Assembly: GCA_014529385.2 (NCBI GenBank)
Contig: CM043968.1
Location: 23,780,513-23,844,512, forward strand
Direction: 5' to 3'
Length of the DNA: 64,000 bases
From: Adiantum capillus-veneris
Lineage: Eukaryota; Streptophyta; Polypodiopsida; Polypodiales; Pteridaceae
Below, one piece after another: positions 42,692-54,975 of this stretch. Below the pieces are notes generated by a model that was not told where the DNA came from, did not search any database, and saw nothing but the letters and a program-made list of their open reading frames with translations. Made by a program: the position numbers and the translations under genes. How positions within the stretch are numbered: position 1 is the stretch's first letter; each line of letters starts with the position of its first letter.

Positions 42692-43790
42692 TGTAGTGCC
42701 AGTAAAGTACATATATTCAGAGGTAATCATAGATAAACAAGCACTATTGTCTATTACACCCTATGTTGAGCCTAGTCCATCTACAATAATGATAGAAGGG
42801 GAGTGGTATAATTCACATCCACCACCAATGGCAGAACCTCTGACTTATGCTACACCAGAGCTTGCATCAATGTACTATGTAGCTAATCAAGGTGTTAGAC
42901 CTCCGATGGAAAGACCCATGATTAAGCCAAGAACTAAAAACTGTCATAAAACTGTGGTGAAGATGATCACTTGAAAAATGAATGCCCAAAGCCTGACAAG
43001 AACATTAGGCAAGTTGAAGCTTTTTTTATACAATGTTGCAAAAAGGGAGGACACTTCCTTGAAGATTGTCCAAAAAATCCATTAAACAAGGGTAAAACAG
43101 TATTCCAAGTGATACCTAGTAGCTCATCAGAGAGTGAACCTATTGTTTCAATCAAGGTAATCACAAGAGCCCAGGCTAAGAAAAAGAAACGTAAATCCTC
43201 TGATGACTCAGAGAATACTAAAATTTCCTCTCAAAAGACCAAGAGAAGAAGAAGCCAGAGGTATGAGATAAGAAAATAGAAACAAAGGGTTGAAATCGAC
43301 GAGAAAGCCAAAAAACTATTCTAGGAAAAAGTGAAAGAAACTGGAAGTGAAATCAAGGAAACCATGGTGAAATCTGAAGGATCAATTTTGGTAGACAAAA
43401 TTTTTTAGCCGATCAATGTAGCCTTGGAAGCTTACCGAGTGGGACTTAAAGCAAGCTAAAACATGGAAAACAAATGGAAAAACTATCCTTCTCCAGATAT
43501 GGAAGCAGCTAAGCTTGAAGCTTATCAAAATCTGGTAAGAATTACTCAAGGGATGCTGGAAAAACAAAAACCCAAGCTCGAGAGTATAGCAAAACTTGAG
43601 GAGCTTGTGGTAGGAACCAGTAAAGAGAAATCTGAAGTGGTGGTAGAACCCCACCTTGAAACTTAAGAGCCACAATTCATAGTGCCTAATAGTGAAGATG
43701 CCTTAGATGGAATTCCGTTCGTGGAAGAAGACTAGCCAGGACACTTTTGGAAAAAAGTTAGAGAGATTAATGATGGGAGCTTAACTTTGA
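42692..43790 (+). pseudogene. Gy3 zinc region and gag-PR linker
   Basis: Cysteine/histidine blocks near 42942-42985 (HKTCGEDDHLKNECPK) and 43030-43075 (CCKKGGHFLEDCPKNP), then SIKVITRAQAKKKKRKSSDD, the counterpart of the Gy2 VTRAQAQRR block, and a lysine/glutamate-rich coiled-coil-like linker. Several stops. Confidence 0.7.
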
Positions 43791-44455
43791 AGTCAACTCC
43801 TATACATGAAGTTTGGTTAGACAATCTACCTCCTGATATGGACATGGATGTACAATCCTTATATGGATATTACGGCTCTGAAGCTTCAAGAATGTCTAAA
43901 CCAATGACTCTAAAAACACTACCCTCTTACTTGGGCGATAACGAAGACAAATCCATAGTGTGTAAAACCACTCATATAAAAAGAGTGGAACAGACCCTAG
44001 AGGTAGACAACATCCATTCAATCATGTCTGCACCCATTCAATGCACTCTTACTTTAGGAGAACTGTTAAAAATCAAACCATATGTATGGAATGATCTACA
44101 AAAAACTCTAAAGAAAATGGGATAATAGGGCTAATCGCAAAAAAAATGGAAAATTTGAAACACGAATTGGATAACAAAGATATTAGATCCATCCCAATGA
44201 ACAAATTTGGAGAATACTACAAAGGGAAAGAAGGAAACACAGCCCTTCTAGTGAGATATATAGAAACCATGTCAATACTGGATAGTGGGGCAGGCATAGC
44301 TATAGCCACAAAAGCAGTATGGGAATCATAAGAAAAATCAACCATTAGACAAACTCGAATGGAATTGCAATTGGTTGATGGACACATTCAAAGACCCTTA
44401 GGACTGCTTGAAAAAGTGATAGTTAGTTCATGTGGAATTGATTATCAACATACTT

Positions 44456-44889
44456 CTTGTTGCAACTTTTAAAAAAGACATTAGTTTACTACGAAGATTC
44501 TTGTTGTTTATTGCACTTGGGCATAACTTTATAGGGGAAAAAATGACTGTAGCACCTTTACGCAACGAGCAAAATATTGCACTACTAGATGCATGCAGGA
44601 GAAAATATGTACATGGCGCAGGGAGTGGGTGTTCAGCTTTGCAGAGAGATGAAGGCATGAGATTGGTGGAGGGAAAACATAGAGGAGAGGCAACAGGCCT
44701 TGTGCCTTTGTCCTCAAACAATGCCCATTCATTTGCAGCCTCATCTCGTTCTGCTACAGCCCCTCCATTCCTTGGCCTCAAACAGGGCGTGCCCTCAGCA
44801 CCATCGCAACCGGCCTTACTCACCCATCTCGTCAACTTGCGCCTTGAAGGCATTTTGTACTCGGCAGAGAAAGGGAGGGAGGACCCTAC

Positions 44890-44963
<74 letters not shown>

Positions 44964-45102
44964 CAGAGAGAGAGACAGAGACAGAGAACCGTCAGTTGTA
45001 CATGCACTCTAGGAGTTCTCCTTTTGAAAGTGAGAATGCCATAAATTAAAATAATCTCAGAAGATTCCATTCACATTTCTTTTTCAGAAATCGTATGTCC
45101 TA
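44456..45102 (+). mobile_element. 647-bp insertion with TACTT target duplication
   Basis: Bounded by TACTT at 44451-44455 and 45103-45107. Removing it with one TACTT restores the protease frame exactly. It holds a (AG)n run (44893-44957) and an open frame that includes ALLDACRRKYVHGAGSGCSA and the LKQGVPSAPSQP segment. It has no clear terminal inverted repeats and no TG...CA ends, so the type is unknown. Confidence 0.75.
44893..44957. repeat. (AG)n microsatellite
   Basis: An uninterrupted AG run of about 65 bases inside the 647-bp insertion, followed by ACAGAG variants. Confidence 0.97.
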
Positions 45103-45476
45103 CTTTCGCAATAGTGGACTTTGGAAAGAAACTCAATTATGAAATCATCTTGGGAAGAACTTTCATGCCACAAGTACAGCTCATTCAAGATTGGGTAAAC
45201 CATTATTATCTGTACTTGAAGCAAGTGGGATCAATAACAAGGGTTAATCTAAAATATCACGCTTATAGAGATGTCATGAAAACGCCCATACAAGAATTTG
45301 ACTCAGTCTCTTCGGTTGAAACGAAGCTTCCATCTTGGTTAAACAAAGACACACCTATTTGGATGTGTGGAGCCTCAGAAAACGGGATCTTAAAACGAGA
45401 AGAATATATATTAGAAAGGGATTGCACAGATGAAGCATATGTACATGAACCCTTTCCAGAGCATTTCAAATTATAG

Positions 45477-46046
45477 CAACAATGGATGTGTGTGTAAATA
45501 CGTCTATGTCTACTCAATTTTGCAATGAGGACGGCTATGATATAATTCCCTTACAAATGATCTCAACCCTTCACATTGAAGATGAAATTCGAGAACCCAA
45601 GGACTTAATGAAAGCTCAACAAGTCTTTTCAAACCTCTAATATGATGCAACAGACGAATTAGAATAACATTCAGCTACCTCATATGATTCGGGGTTGGAA
45701 AAAGAACATGTGAGAGCTAAACTACTCATGAAAGGAGGGGAGGAAAAGTTTTTTGACTTTCTAAACTAGAAATCGAGAATACAAAAATGGTATAGAAGAA
45801 AAAGAGACACCAAAAAATTGAAATCTAAACCCATGCCATCAGTCTCTAGTAGAACACAGTTTTTAATGCAAATAGATACACATGATTGTGTCAAAGACAA
45901 AATCACGGGTAGATATCCTTCAAACCCAAAAGCAAGAAATATCAAAAACATCAAGAAAAACGAGAAAGGAAACTCGAGCAAAATCTAAATACTAGGACAA
46001 GGATTCAACCATGACATGAGTTGAACAAAAGAAGAAATATCAAGAG
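45477..46046 (+). pseudogene. Gy3 PR-RT linker
   Basis: Short frames broken by stops between the protease tail and RT, corresponding to the acidic and lysine-rich linker of Gy2 (17499-18000). No domain of its own. Confidence 0.55.
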
Positions 46047-47744
46047 TTGAAGAAAGCTCTAAAGGAGATGTATATCATAGAAATGGAAACCGCTGAGGAG
46101 GAAGGTAAAGATGTAATGAGTGTTCCATCCCATTACAAGAAATATATTCTCCAAGATCGAAAGATCATAGTCAAACAACCTGTCATCAGGGAACTAAGAA
46201 AAGAGGGCGAGTCCTACGAAGGATCTGAAAAGGCAAAAAAGATAGATATGGCCGAACCAAGAGAAGAGCCTAGACCTACCTACATTGCAAACAACCTGAC
46301 AGAAGAAGAAGAAGAGTTTTTTAAAAGCTTACTGAAAGAATACCGAAATATCTTTTCTTGGTCTTATAAGGATCTCAAGGGTATTGATCCAGAAATCTGT
46401 CAACATACCATACCTATGAGAGATGATGTGAAACCAAGCAGACAGAGGCCATATACTTATAATGAAACATTTTCTAGAAAGATCAAAGAAGAAATAGAAA
46501 AGCTAAAGGAAGCCGAATTCATTTATGAAATTGAACACACAGATTGGGTATCTCCAATTGCGGTAGTACCCAAGAAAAATGGAAAATTAAGAGTGTGTGT
46601 CAATCTCAAGAAAGTGAATGTAGCCACCATTAGAGACAACTTTCCTCTTCCAATCACTGAGCATGTTTTAGAACAAGTTGCAAGAAAAGAATATTATAGC
46701 TTTTTAGATGGCTTTTCGAGATACAATCAACTTTTGGTTGATCCCAAAGATCAACATAAAACTGCCGTTGCAACTGAATGGAGAGTTTTTGCCTATCGGG
46801 TTATGCCTTTTGGTTTAACTAATGCTCCTGTCACCTTTCAAAGATTGATGAGCCATGCTTTTAAATAATATCTTTGGAATTTCTTGGAAGTATATATGGA
46901 TGATCTATGTGTACATTCGTCAATCCGGGGTGATCATCTTGAACACGTCAAAAACGTATTTAATAAATGTATACTTTATAAGATTTGTTTAAATCCTGAA
47001 AAGTGCACATTTATGGACAGACAAGGAAAAAATCTTGGATATATAGTGTCTAAAAATGGCATAGCTACTGATATGGATAAAATTCATGTTATTGGTGAAT
47101 TGCCTAGACCGACAACAGTCAAAGGTGTTCAAGCTTTCATGGGACATTGTGGATATTACAAACTATTCATTTACATGTAAGCTATAATTGCAAAACCCAT
47201 GTACAGCTGGATTACACTCTTTGAATGAAATAATGAGTGTGAAGAATCCTTCATGAAGCTTAACCAAGCTCTCACTTCAGTCCCAATATTGAAAGCACCA
47301 GATTGGAATAAGATATTCCACATACATGTAGATGCTTCCAAATTTGCCATTGGGTGTTTACTAACTCAACTAGGAGATGGAAATTTTGATTTTCCTCTTT
47401 CTTATGCTAGTAGACAGTTAAATATGGAAGAGAAAAACTATACAAACATCAAAAGAGAAGGATTAGGAATGATCTATGCCATAAAAAAGTATAGACATTA
47501 CCTATTAGCCAACAAATTTGTGTTCTTTGTGGAGCACCAAGCCTTATTGTACTTGGTCAACAAGCCGTGCAACACAGGAAGGATAGTGAGATAGTTCATC
47601 ATTCTTTTGAAATTTGATTTCCCTGTAGTTGTGAAAAAGGGCACCACTCACCAAAGAGCAGATCATTTATCAAGGACTATTTCAGGAGAACCTCCAAAGG
47701 GAGTAGACAATGATCTACCATATGCATATTTGTCCTCTGTGGAA
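46047..47744 (+). pseudogene. Gy3 reverse transcriptase and RNase H
   Basis: [55 protein letters not shown], a TAA at 46866, then the active site VYMDDLCVHSS. The connection has GYIVSKNGIATDMDK and FMGHCGYYKLFI, followed by stops at about 47178 and 47226. RNase H: HIHVDASKFAIGCLLTQLGD, KREGLGMIYAIKKYRHYLL, HQALLYLVNKPCNTGRIVR, a TAG where Gy2 has Trp, and HQRADHLSRTISG. Confidence 0.92.
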
Positions 47745-48410
47745 ATGATACCTCGATGGTTGAAAAATATGGTATCATTGATGATCACATCTCAAGTGGA
47801 TTCGCAAATACCACTTCCTATTACACCCGGATTAATTAAGCAATTGGCTATGTATCAATTACTAACTGGAAGGCTATACAAATGAAATCGAGATGGAATA
47901 TTACTTTTGTGTATTAATCCTGAGGAGAAAACCCAATACCTAAGTCAAGCACATATTACCATAGTGGGACTTCACTTTGCGGAAGACCAAACTATGCAGC
48001 GGATCTTGAGACTTGGAGTATTTTGGCCAACCATGAGGAGTGATATTCACTCATTTAAAGATTGTCTTCAATGCCAAAAACAAGCACCCATGCCACTTGT
48101 TCCAAATATCACTTGTTTCCTAAGTGGAGTAACTATCTAGTTATTTACTTATCAAGACGAACATTTCCTAAGGATATGAGTAAACGCCACTAGAGATCAA
48201 TTGAGACTGAAGCAAGAGACTATGCTCTTATTGGGAGCCAATTGTATCGAAGAGAAAAGGATCAACATCTGCGTCTTTGTGCAAATAAAGACAAATATAT
48301 TCCCATTATAGAACAAGCACATGCTGGATTAGCTGGAGGTCACTTTTCTAGTGAATTCACCACGAGAGCAATCTGAATGGTAGGCATATGGTGGCCAACA
48401 CTTACGAGCA
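47745..48410 (+). pseudogene. Gy3 duplicated HHCC modules
   Basis: Module 1 (47745-48080): EMIPRWLKNMVSLM, TGRLYK, LLLCINPEEKTQYLSQAH, GLHFAEDQT, GVFWPTM, CLQCQK. Module 2 (48125-48410): WSNYLVIYLSRRTFP, GSQLYRREKDQHLRLCANKD, EQAHAGLAGGHFSSEFT, GIWWPTL, after which the Cys pair is lost. Both modules match their Gy2 counterparts better than each other. Confidence 0.82.
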
Positions 48411-48958
48411 AAAATGCCAACCCGTGTAGATAGCGTGCCTTTAAGACCAATGATGGCCGCTCTATGGGCTTATAGAGTTTCATTCAAGACATCTTTAAAT
48501 GCTACACCCTTTAACCTTGTTTATGGTCTTGATGCCATACTGCCAATAGAATTTCTATTGCCGACACTAAGGGTAGCTAAGGATCTTGAGTGGACTGGAC
48601 ATGAATTGTCACAGAGGCTCAAAGATTTAGAAAAGCTTGATGGGAAAAGGCTAACTATTGGCGGAAACAAAAACAGTTTTTTGATTCCCATCTAGTCACA
48701 AAAATCTTCAAAAAAGTGGACTTAGTTTTAGTCTACTCCCTTAAACAACACATTCCTAAGTTTAAAAAAAAGGAAAACGGACCATTTATCATTGAAGATG
48801 TATCCCCAAGTGGAGCAATTAAGTTGTCAACTCTAAATGGTGAACCAATGGCTAATTGGTTTAGTGGATGCTATTTAAAAAAGTACAATTTGTTGCCACT
48901 GACCAATGAATTGCTAGAAAAGATGCATGCAACAAAGCAAAGAACGATAAAACATTAG
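48411..48958 (+). pseudogene. Gy3 integrase C-terminal domain, core deleted
   Basis: PTRVDSVPLRPMMA corresponds to the Gy2 sequence just before the integrase core (RDEMPLRPMMG), but the next codons are ALWAYRVSFKTSLNATPF, which in Gy2 lie after the catalytic Glu. All three catalytic residues are therefore gone, a deletion of roughly 400 bases. Then LPIEFLLPTLRVAKDLEWTG, a frameshift near 48660, and DLVLVYSLKQHIPKF with GPFIIEDVSPSGAIKLSTLN. Confidence 0.85.
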
Positions 48959-49814
48959 TAGGTCATTGATGAAGCCCAAGAGGAAGCTCGACTTCGAGTA
49001 ATCAAAAGAAAATTTGCTCTCAAAAATTAACAAATACCTATTCACATTAACAATCTAGAACTAGCTGAACGACTATGGGAATAACAGAAGGATGCAGTGT
49101 CAACAGATGATGAGTGGTTAGATGGAATGGACCTTCGCATCAAAGTACAGTTGAAAAATCATAGCACAAATGCATTGGTTGATACAGGAGCTCAAGTGAA
49201 TGAATTATTTCATGTACAAGAAAGCAACGAATCAGTTTTTGACATCAAGAATATCGGCTATCAAAGGATGCAACAAGAACCCAAAACCGGCATTGGGAGT
49301 AGTCAACTTAAATGTGATAGTACATGGATGTTCATGCCCTCATCAGTTTGTATGCTTACCAGATGAACACACGAATGAAACAATGATTCTTGGAATCTCA
49401 TGGATGCGTACGTATAAGGCAGTACCATATTGGGATACCAATCAACTCAAGCTATCACATAAAGGCGGACAACTCATTGTTCCAATTGCACCAAGCAAAG
49501 AAGAATGGAAAAGAGATTACCAACAGAACAAACCACGAAGCAATCAATCTTCTTCATCCTCTAGACAAGCAAATTCTACAAGTAGCATGCAAGGAGTTAG
49601 GCATATCTGTGTACCAAAAGCACAACTCACGGACAAGTTGTCTCAAATTTGGATGCCCAAGACATCATCTACCGTACCAAAGAAGGTTTCAAAGTTAGAG
49701 ACACAAAGAAGAGCATCTTCGAGTAGGGAATGTAAAACAAGATGGATTTGGAGGAAAAAAGAAGTACTTATCTTTTTCACAAACTGTAAAGCTGATGAAG
49801 CAGTGGAGAGTTAA
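48959..49814 (+). pseudogene. Gy3 second retropepsin-like domain with W-P-K tail
   Basis: DEAQEEARLRVIKRKFAL and INNLELAERLWE align with the start of the Gy2 second-protease ORF. Then MDLRIKVQLKNHSTNALVDT with the loop DTGAQVN, a frame change near 49200, and NETMILGISWMRTYKAVPYW, which has the LG-W loop complete (Gy2 has a stop at this Trp). The tail has ICVPKAQL, IWMPKTSS and RWIWRKK, the W-P-K type motifs also seen in Gy2. Confidence 0.78.
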
Positions 49815-52403
49815 GTCTCAAAACACTCAACCACAACAGTTCATCAATGAAAAACCAAGATACTAGTGGCTAGTTAAAGCTCAACAACCGTCATCCTTGA
49901 TATCGACAGCTCAGGAAATCAACATGCCAAAGCATCCTGACGGTACAATCATTAGGAAAAATATGAACCCTCTAGGGGCCCTTTGGGATTAAGGTTAATT
50001 AGAATCCATCCAATAGGAAGAGGGTGGGTGGACACACTCTATACCCTCAAAAAAGTAGGGGGACAAGGTAGCCTTACACCTCTTAATGGCCTCTTACCTA
50101 GTGAGAAGGTAAGGGAGGTGGCTAGGGGAAAGGCGGAGGGGGGGAGACCACTTTGACCTCTTTTCCCCCACTTTTTGGCCCGGATTTAAAAATACACTAA
50201 AAATTTCAAATTTTCAAAAAATTTCAAATTTCAAGTTTTCCCTCTTTAAAAGGTCCCCAAACCTATTTCATGGTCAAAAAAGTATTTTTGACCTCCAAAA
50301 GTCAAAAACGAGCACTAAAAAATTCTAAAAAATTAAATTTTTCCAAAAAATTTCAAAACATCATTTTCCACCCTCCAAAGTCTTTCCAAACCTATTCTAT
50401 AGCTAAAAAGTGATTTTCTCTCTCTACAAACCCTTTTCCAAGCTCTCCATGGTTGCAACAACCACATGCACCCCCTATAGTCCAGCATTATCTCTCTACA
50501 AGCTTTCTCCCATATCCATTGTAGCACCAAGCAAGCTTCTCCCCCATCTCATCTTCCCCTTGTCCACCACATAGTTCCACACCAAGCTAGCTCCTCTCCC
50601 TTCTCTCACCTACATTACAGCATGAAACAAGATTCTACTCCTTCTACTTTCATTCACTCGCACTACATGGAAACCTCTACTCCCGAAGGTGAAAAAAGCA
50701 TCAACTCACATGACTTGCATACCACAAGAACAGGAGGTGTGAATAGTGCATGGGCATTGCAAGGATTCATCTCCAACATAAAGATAAAATGGTGAGAAAA
50801 CTACCCTTGTAGCTTACATTCAGAGCTTAAGATCATCTCCATCTTTAAGTTTATCATGCTGGAGGGAATTAACCTCTTTATGGCTTTCAATGTTTAGGCT
50901 TCACACCTCATAACATTGGGTGGTGCTATTTTGTTGATGGCTTTGGTGCGCCATCTATAGTTTTGTAGCATGTGATTGAGTCTCACAATGTAAGTAAGTT
51001 ATGTTATCTATGGAGAGTCATCAAAGACTTTTCTTATAATTTATTCTTTGTATAGTTGTCATTAGATTATCATAATGATATCATTTTGTACTTTATAACT
51101 TTGTGCTCACATAATCTGTTGTTTACTTATAGAGTCAACTTGTTTTGAGAGGACATGAGCAAGAAACCATGTGCAGAGATGAAAATCACCCTATTTTTGT
51201 TCCGTGAGGAACCTTTCACTACCATGTTAAAAGATTTTGATAAGAATAGTAGGATTTTTGTAGAATATTAAACCAATAGGTACTCTCTAGGAGCTCTTAG
51301 AATAGCCATCCCTATAGTACTACTATCTTCCCTAGTGTCATAGACACACAAATACTCGTGTATATGAATCTCTAGATGAGAAAGACAAATACTTGTAAGA
51401 GAAGCCTAACAGCAACAACATTGTCTCCGTTTGTAATTATTTTTATGAGGCTGGATTCCTCTATAAATGCAATATAAATATTTCTTTTTGTTAAATGGTG
51501 TCACATTGAGTGAGAGTATTTAATTTAGATTACTGGAGTTTCATACAGATTTGAGAAATATTGTTGATTTTTATGGATGTTCTGATTTGCCTGTAAGATG
51601 TTTGAAGCCTCAAGTCTTAATCATTCCACCATGAAGAAATTCATGCAATATTTTGATTTGAAATTTTAATCACTAATGGTTATTCTTATTAAAGTGGATC
51701 ATAACCTTTGTCAAGATGTCCTCGTTTGGGGATGTTGAATATATATCAATAGCAACATTTCAAAAGTTGAGAAAGCTAAATTCTTGCTTTCCAAAATTTT
51801 ATTGTTTCCATACTATGCCTATGACTTAGAGAAATGACAACTTGAGATGGAGGTGTAGATATATGGGGGTGACTTATTATTGATTCTTGTTTCATCATAT
51901 ATATTATAAAGCCTTTGATTTTCCACCTTTTTGAGTAGTGTTGACAAGTTTTTGGTATCAAACCTTCTTAAATATCCCTATTCATTCGCTATTGGTAGCT
52001 ATTTATTTGGTATTACTAAAGATCATACCAATAGCTATCACCTTGTGAACTTAATTGTTGAATTGCGGATTTGATTTTTACTATGTAGCTCATTTGAATA
52101 GAGAAAGTGTAAACATAAATTATAGATACATGCATTGTTAACATAGAAGATATGTATCACTCGAACCTATATAACTGCTAATCAAGAAACCTTTGGTTGG
52201 ATACTATAACAATAGGGGTCACATGTGGTTTCAAATACCAAAGAAATGGCTTAACCAAAACATTCCCAAGAACACGAGGTGAACACAAGGAAGTAAACAT
52301 TGGCTCCTTGTTTGGTTGATTTCTAGTGCTAAATGTTCTGAGTGCACAAAATTTGTGAGGCCTTTGACCTTGGGAGTTCACTAAAGTATATGTAGCATAA
52401 CAC
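49815..52403. other. No gene recognised
   Basis: 49960-50640 has AT-rich and pyrimidine-rich stretches (AAAATTTCAAATTTTC repeats). The remainder is AT-rich single-copy-looking DNA. 52178-52405 is open on the minus strand (75 codons) without recognisable motifs, and its AACACAAGGAAGTAAA block recurs near 52690, so it is probably repeat DNA. Confidence 0.55.
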
Positions 52404-52554
52404 ATGCGTTCAACAGAAGGGAATTTATATTCTTGTAAAGTTACAGAAACATGTGTAGGTAAGGCCTACAAGGGCTACTTTCAATCCATTGTGGTGAACG
52501 CACATGATATAGGAAAATTTTACATAGTGAATACTCCGGACATCAAACACTACA

Positions 52555-52655
52555 CCTCTATCTCATGGCCATACATTAAAACACAGCCCCTATTTGTCAT
52601 TTTGAAGCCCCAGGGACCCTCAACAAGAGGGACCACAACGGCGCGCAGAATGGCC
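52555..52655 (+). repeat. Half copy of the foldback sequence
   Basis: ATCTCATGGCCATACATTAAA followed by TTTGTCATTTTGAAGCCCCA, GGGACCCTCAACAAGAGGGA and GCGCGCAGAATGGCCATCC matches, with differences, the left arm of the foldback element at 52810-52908. It lacks the inverted second half. Confidence 0.85.
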
Positions 52656-52795
52656 ATCCAGGGACAAATAGGGGCCAAGATATTTCCAAGAACAGAGAAT
52701 GGACACAAGGAAGTAAAAAATGGTTGATAAGCATGATACAAGGTTTAGGTATCTGCCATTTGGGGGGGGGGAGGGGGGCTTGCTATGAACACATT

Positions 52796-53031
52796 AAACT
52801 GCCCAGTTCTATCTCATGGCCATACATTAAAAAAAGCATGTACTTGTCATTTTAGGGCCCCAGGGACCCTCAGCAAGAGGGGCCACAAGGGCGCGCAAAC
52901 TGGCTATCCAAAAATTTTGGATAGCCAGTTTGCGCGCCCTTGTGGCCCCTCTTGCTGAGGGTCCCTGGGGCCCTAAAATGACAAGTACAAGAGTTTTTTT
53001 GATGCATGGCCATAATTCAAGTGGGCAGTTT
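52796..53031. mobile_element. Foldback/MITE-like element with perfect 75-bp stem
   Basis: The ends are AAACTGCCCA (52796) and TGGGCAGTTT (to 53031). The inner part, 52839-52989, is a perfect palindrome: 75 bases on each side of base 52914, from TGTACTTGTCATTTTAGGGC inward to CTATCCAAAA. The outer 43 bases pair imperfectly (CATGGCCATACATTAAAAAAA against its diverged complement). No protein. A target duplication is not clear; TTA/TAA surrounds it. Confidence 0.85.
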
Positions 53032-54735
53032 TTTTTAATAATTATTATTAACTGTTGAACTTTTAGGCTGTTTTCAAGAGCTTCTAGTGTTCAATTGGCT
53101 CCGAATCTGTCTGGGCTTGTCTCACACAAATTTGTTCATCTTGTCGCGCTCTTCGACCATCGTGTGATGCAAAAAAATATTATCCTACTCGGATTCTCCA
53201 AAAATCAACGTGCAAGCTGGCAATTTCTTTAAAAATGATGTAAAACAGACATTTCTTACTTTTTCCTTAATCTACGGGCTCGAACAAGCATTAAAACCAT
53301 GGAATCTGAAAATACTCAAAGAGCCAATGTTTTTTATTGTGTTAAGGACTGTATTTCCTACATACAAAACTTTCTCAAAATCTCACCCTAACACCTTCAA
53401 AAGTGGCTTCCAAGGAGTGCCCTCAATCAAAAATTGAAACTGAAGGAAAACAATCAGAATAAACTCCTACAGTGTACAAACTTTAAAATAACCAAAATTT
53501 CCTTTTAAAAAAAGTTATTGCTAAAAATTTAAAAATAGACTACCCTTGGACTTCCCACAACAATAGAAATCAAAGGGTTCAAGGAGAGGTCTGGTGTCAC
53601 AAGTGCATGGTAGGAATCTAATCGAGGTTTATTCCATCAAGATCTCTTATACTTTATCATGTCTTCTCATGTACAATCTTACCAAACAAAAACAAAATTA
53701 CACTTTAAATGACTACAAATCTTATTTAACTTATCAAACAATCTAAAATATGTTAGACCTAGAGTGCTCTTACACATCAACAAACAAAAAAGTCCAAATT
53801 GCTTCTCATTAACTTTGATAAACATACATCTGTGGACAACTTCCAAGGAGTAGTGCGGTCATAGTTCTTACATCCATTCCATGACATGGTATGCTCATGG
53901 GGTGACCTATCACATAAAAATATATTTGGTAGGAGTGCCCTCATGTTAGGAAAGGGTGTGTTGCTGCTGATGAAAAGTTTTTGCATTGTCCTACTAGGGA
54001 TCTCTCCATGTTAGCATAATGATTTTTGATGTAGTGGGAGCTACATTGCCGCTGAGGAGAGCTTTGTGCCACCGTAAAAGCTTCATATTATGCCAGTTTC
54101 TTGAGCCATTCTTGCAAACAACGTCACTCAACTAGCATAGCAAGAGGTCACCTTGTTAAAAAAACATGTATGAATTCAACATTTGCAATCTGTATGATAA
54201 AGACACTTGTTAAATATATGTTGTACAAATTTGCAAGTATTTCTATCTAACTGGAAATAAACAATCCTAAAATATACATTAGGATGAGATTACCATCCCT
54301 AATAAGCATGGATTTGAAGCACCTACCTGCAAGATGTAACAAAGAAGACTGTTTTAGAGGAAAAGTGGTGACACTTGGCCTCTCTAACCTGCAGCCTTTC
54401 ACTATTTGTGCATAAAAGCAACCTTTGTGTCAAGCACTACAAAACAAGTAGAGGCAACACCTTAGACTTCAAAGTCTATGATAAGAAGAACACAATCAAA
54501 AGTTAGAAGTATATTGTTACCTTGCATAAAGGGGTGTTTTATTCAAATATGTGATGGTATTGGCAAGATATTGAAGAACCATGAACATTCATCTCACCGA
54601 TGGTACCACGTTCCTAGGATGACCTCTACTCACCCTCACGTGCGGCCTTCGGTGCAAACGTTGCAAACAAGCAAATATATATGCATACGATTTGTGATTC
54701 CTTGAGCTCCATGGTAGCTGTTGCGTGAGGAAGCA
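53032..54735. other. No gene recognised
   Basis: AT-rich DNA with short open frames only. A 75-codon frame at 54478-54705 has no recognisable motif. Confidence 0.6.
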
Positions 54736-54975
54736 AAGGATGAAAAGAGAGAGGGGAGAGGGAGAGAGAGGAACATGGGAGGAGACAAGGGGGTAGTGGG
54801 GGAGAGAGAGAGAGTGGAGAAGGAGGAGAGAAGGGGGCAGGGTGGGAGAGGGAGGAACATGGGAGGAGAGAAGGGGACAGTGGGGGAGAGGGAGAGAGAG
54901 GGGAGGAGGAGGAGAGAAGGGGGCAGGGAGGGAGAGGAAAGGGAGAAAGGAGAGAGGAGGAAGAGAGAACAAAGG
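54736..54975. repeat. Purine-rich minisatellite tract
   Basis: Almost only A and G on the plus strand, with repeated blocks AGGAACATGGGAGGAGA (about 54770 and 54852) and GGAGAGAAGGGGGCAGGG (about 54823 and 54912), so an imperfect 80-90 bp tandem repeat. The long open frames here on both strands are composition artefacts. Confidence 0.9.

Larger units (their letters stand above)
43791..45476 (+). pseudogene. Gy3 first aspartic protease, interrupted
   Basis: IQCTLTLGELLKIKPYVWND and RSIPMNKFGEYYKGKEGN precede MSILDSGAGIAIATKAVW, the D-S-G loop. The frame reaches GIDYQHT at 44455, is interrupted by 44456-45102, and resumes FAIVDFGKKLNYEIILGRTF (45108 on), exactly as the Gy2 sequence HTFAIVDF. 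The tail FDSVSSVETKLPSWL and MCGASENGILKREE is conserved with Gy2. Confidence 0.88.
41449..49814 (+). mobile_element. Gy3: relative of Gy2, integrase core deleted
   Basis: Plus-strand element with gag, zinc region, PR, RT, RNase H, two HHCC modules, integrase C-terminal domain and second protease in the same order as Gy2, with recognisable protein similarity throughout. No extra ORF and no palindrome array follow the second protease. Stops and frame changes are frequent. No LTR or PBS could be fixed. Confidence 0.85.

Noticed and set aside
43382-43675. Minus-strand frame of 97 codons.
   Set aside because: It is the shadow of the Gy3 gag-PR linker on the plus strand.
53210-53437. Open frame of 75 codons as a gene.
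   Set aside because: No motif, low complexity, and no support in its surroundings.
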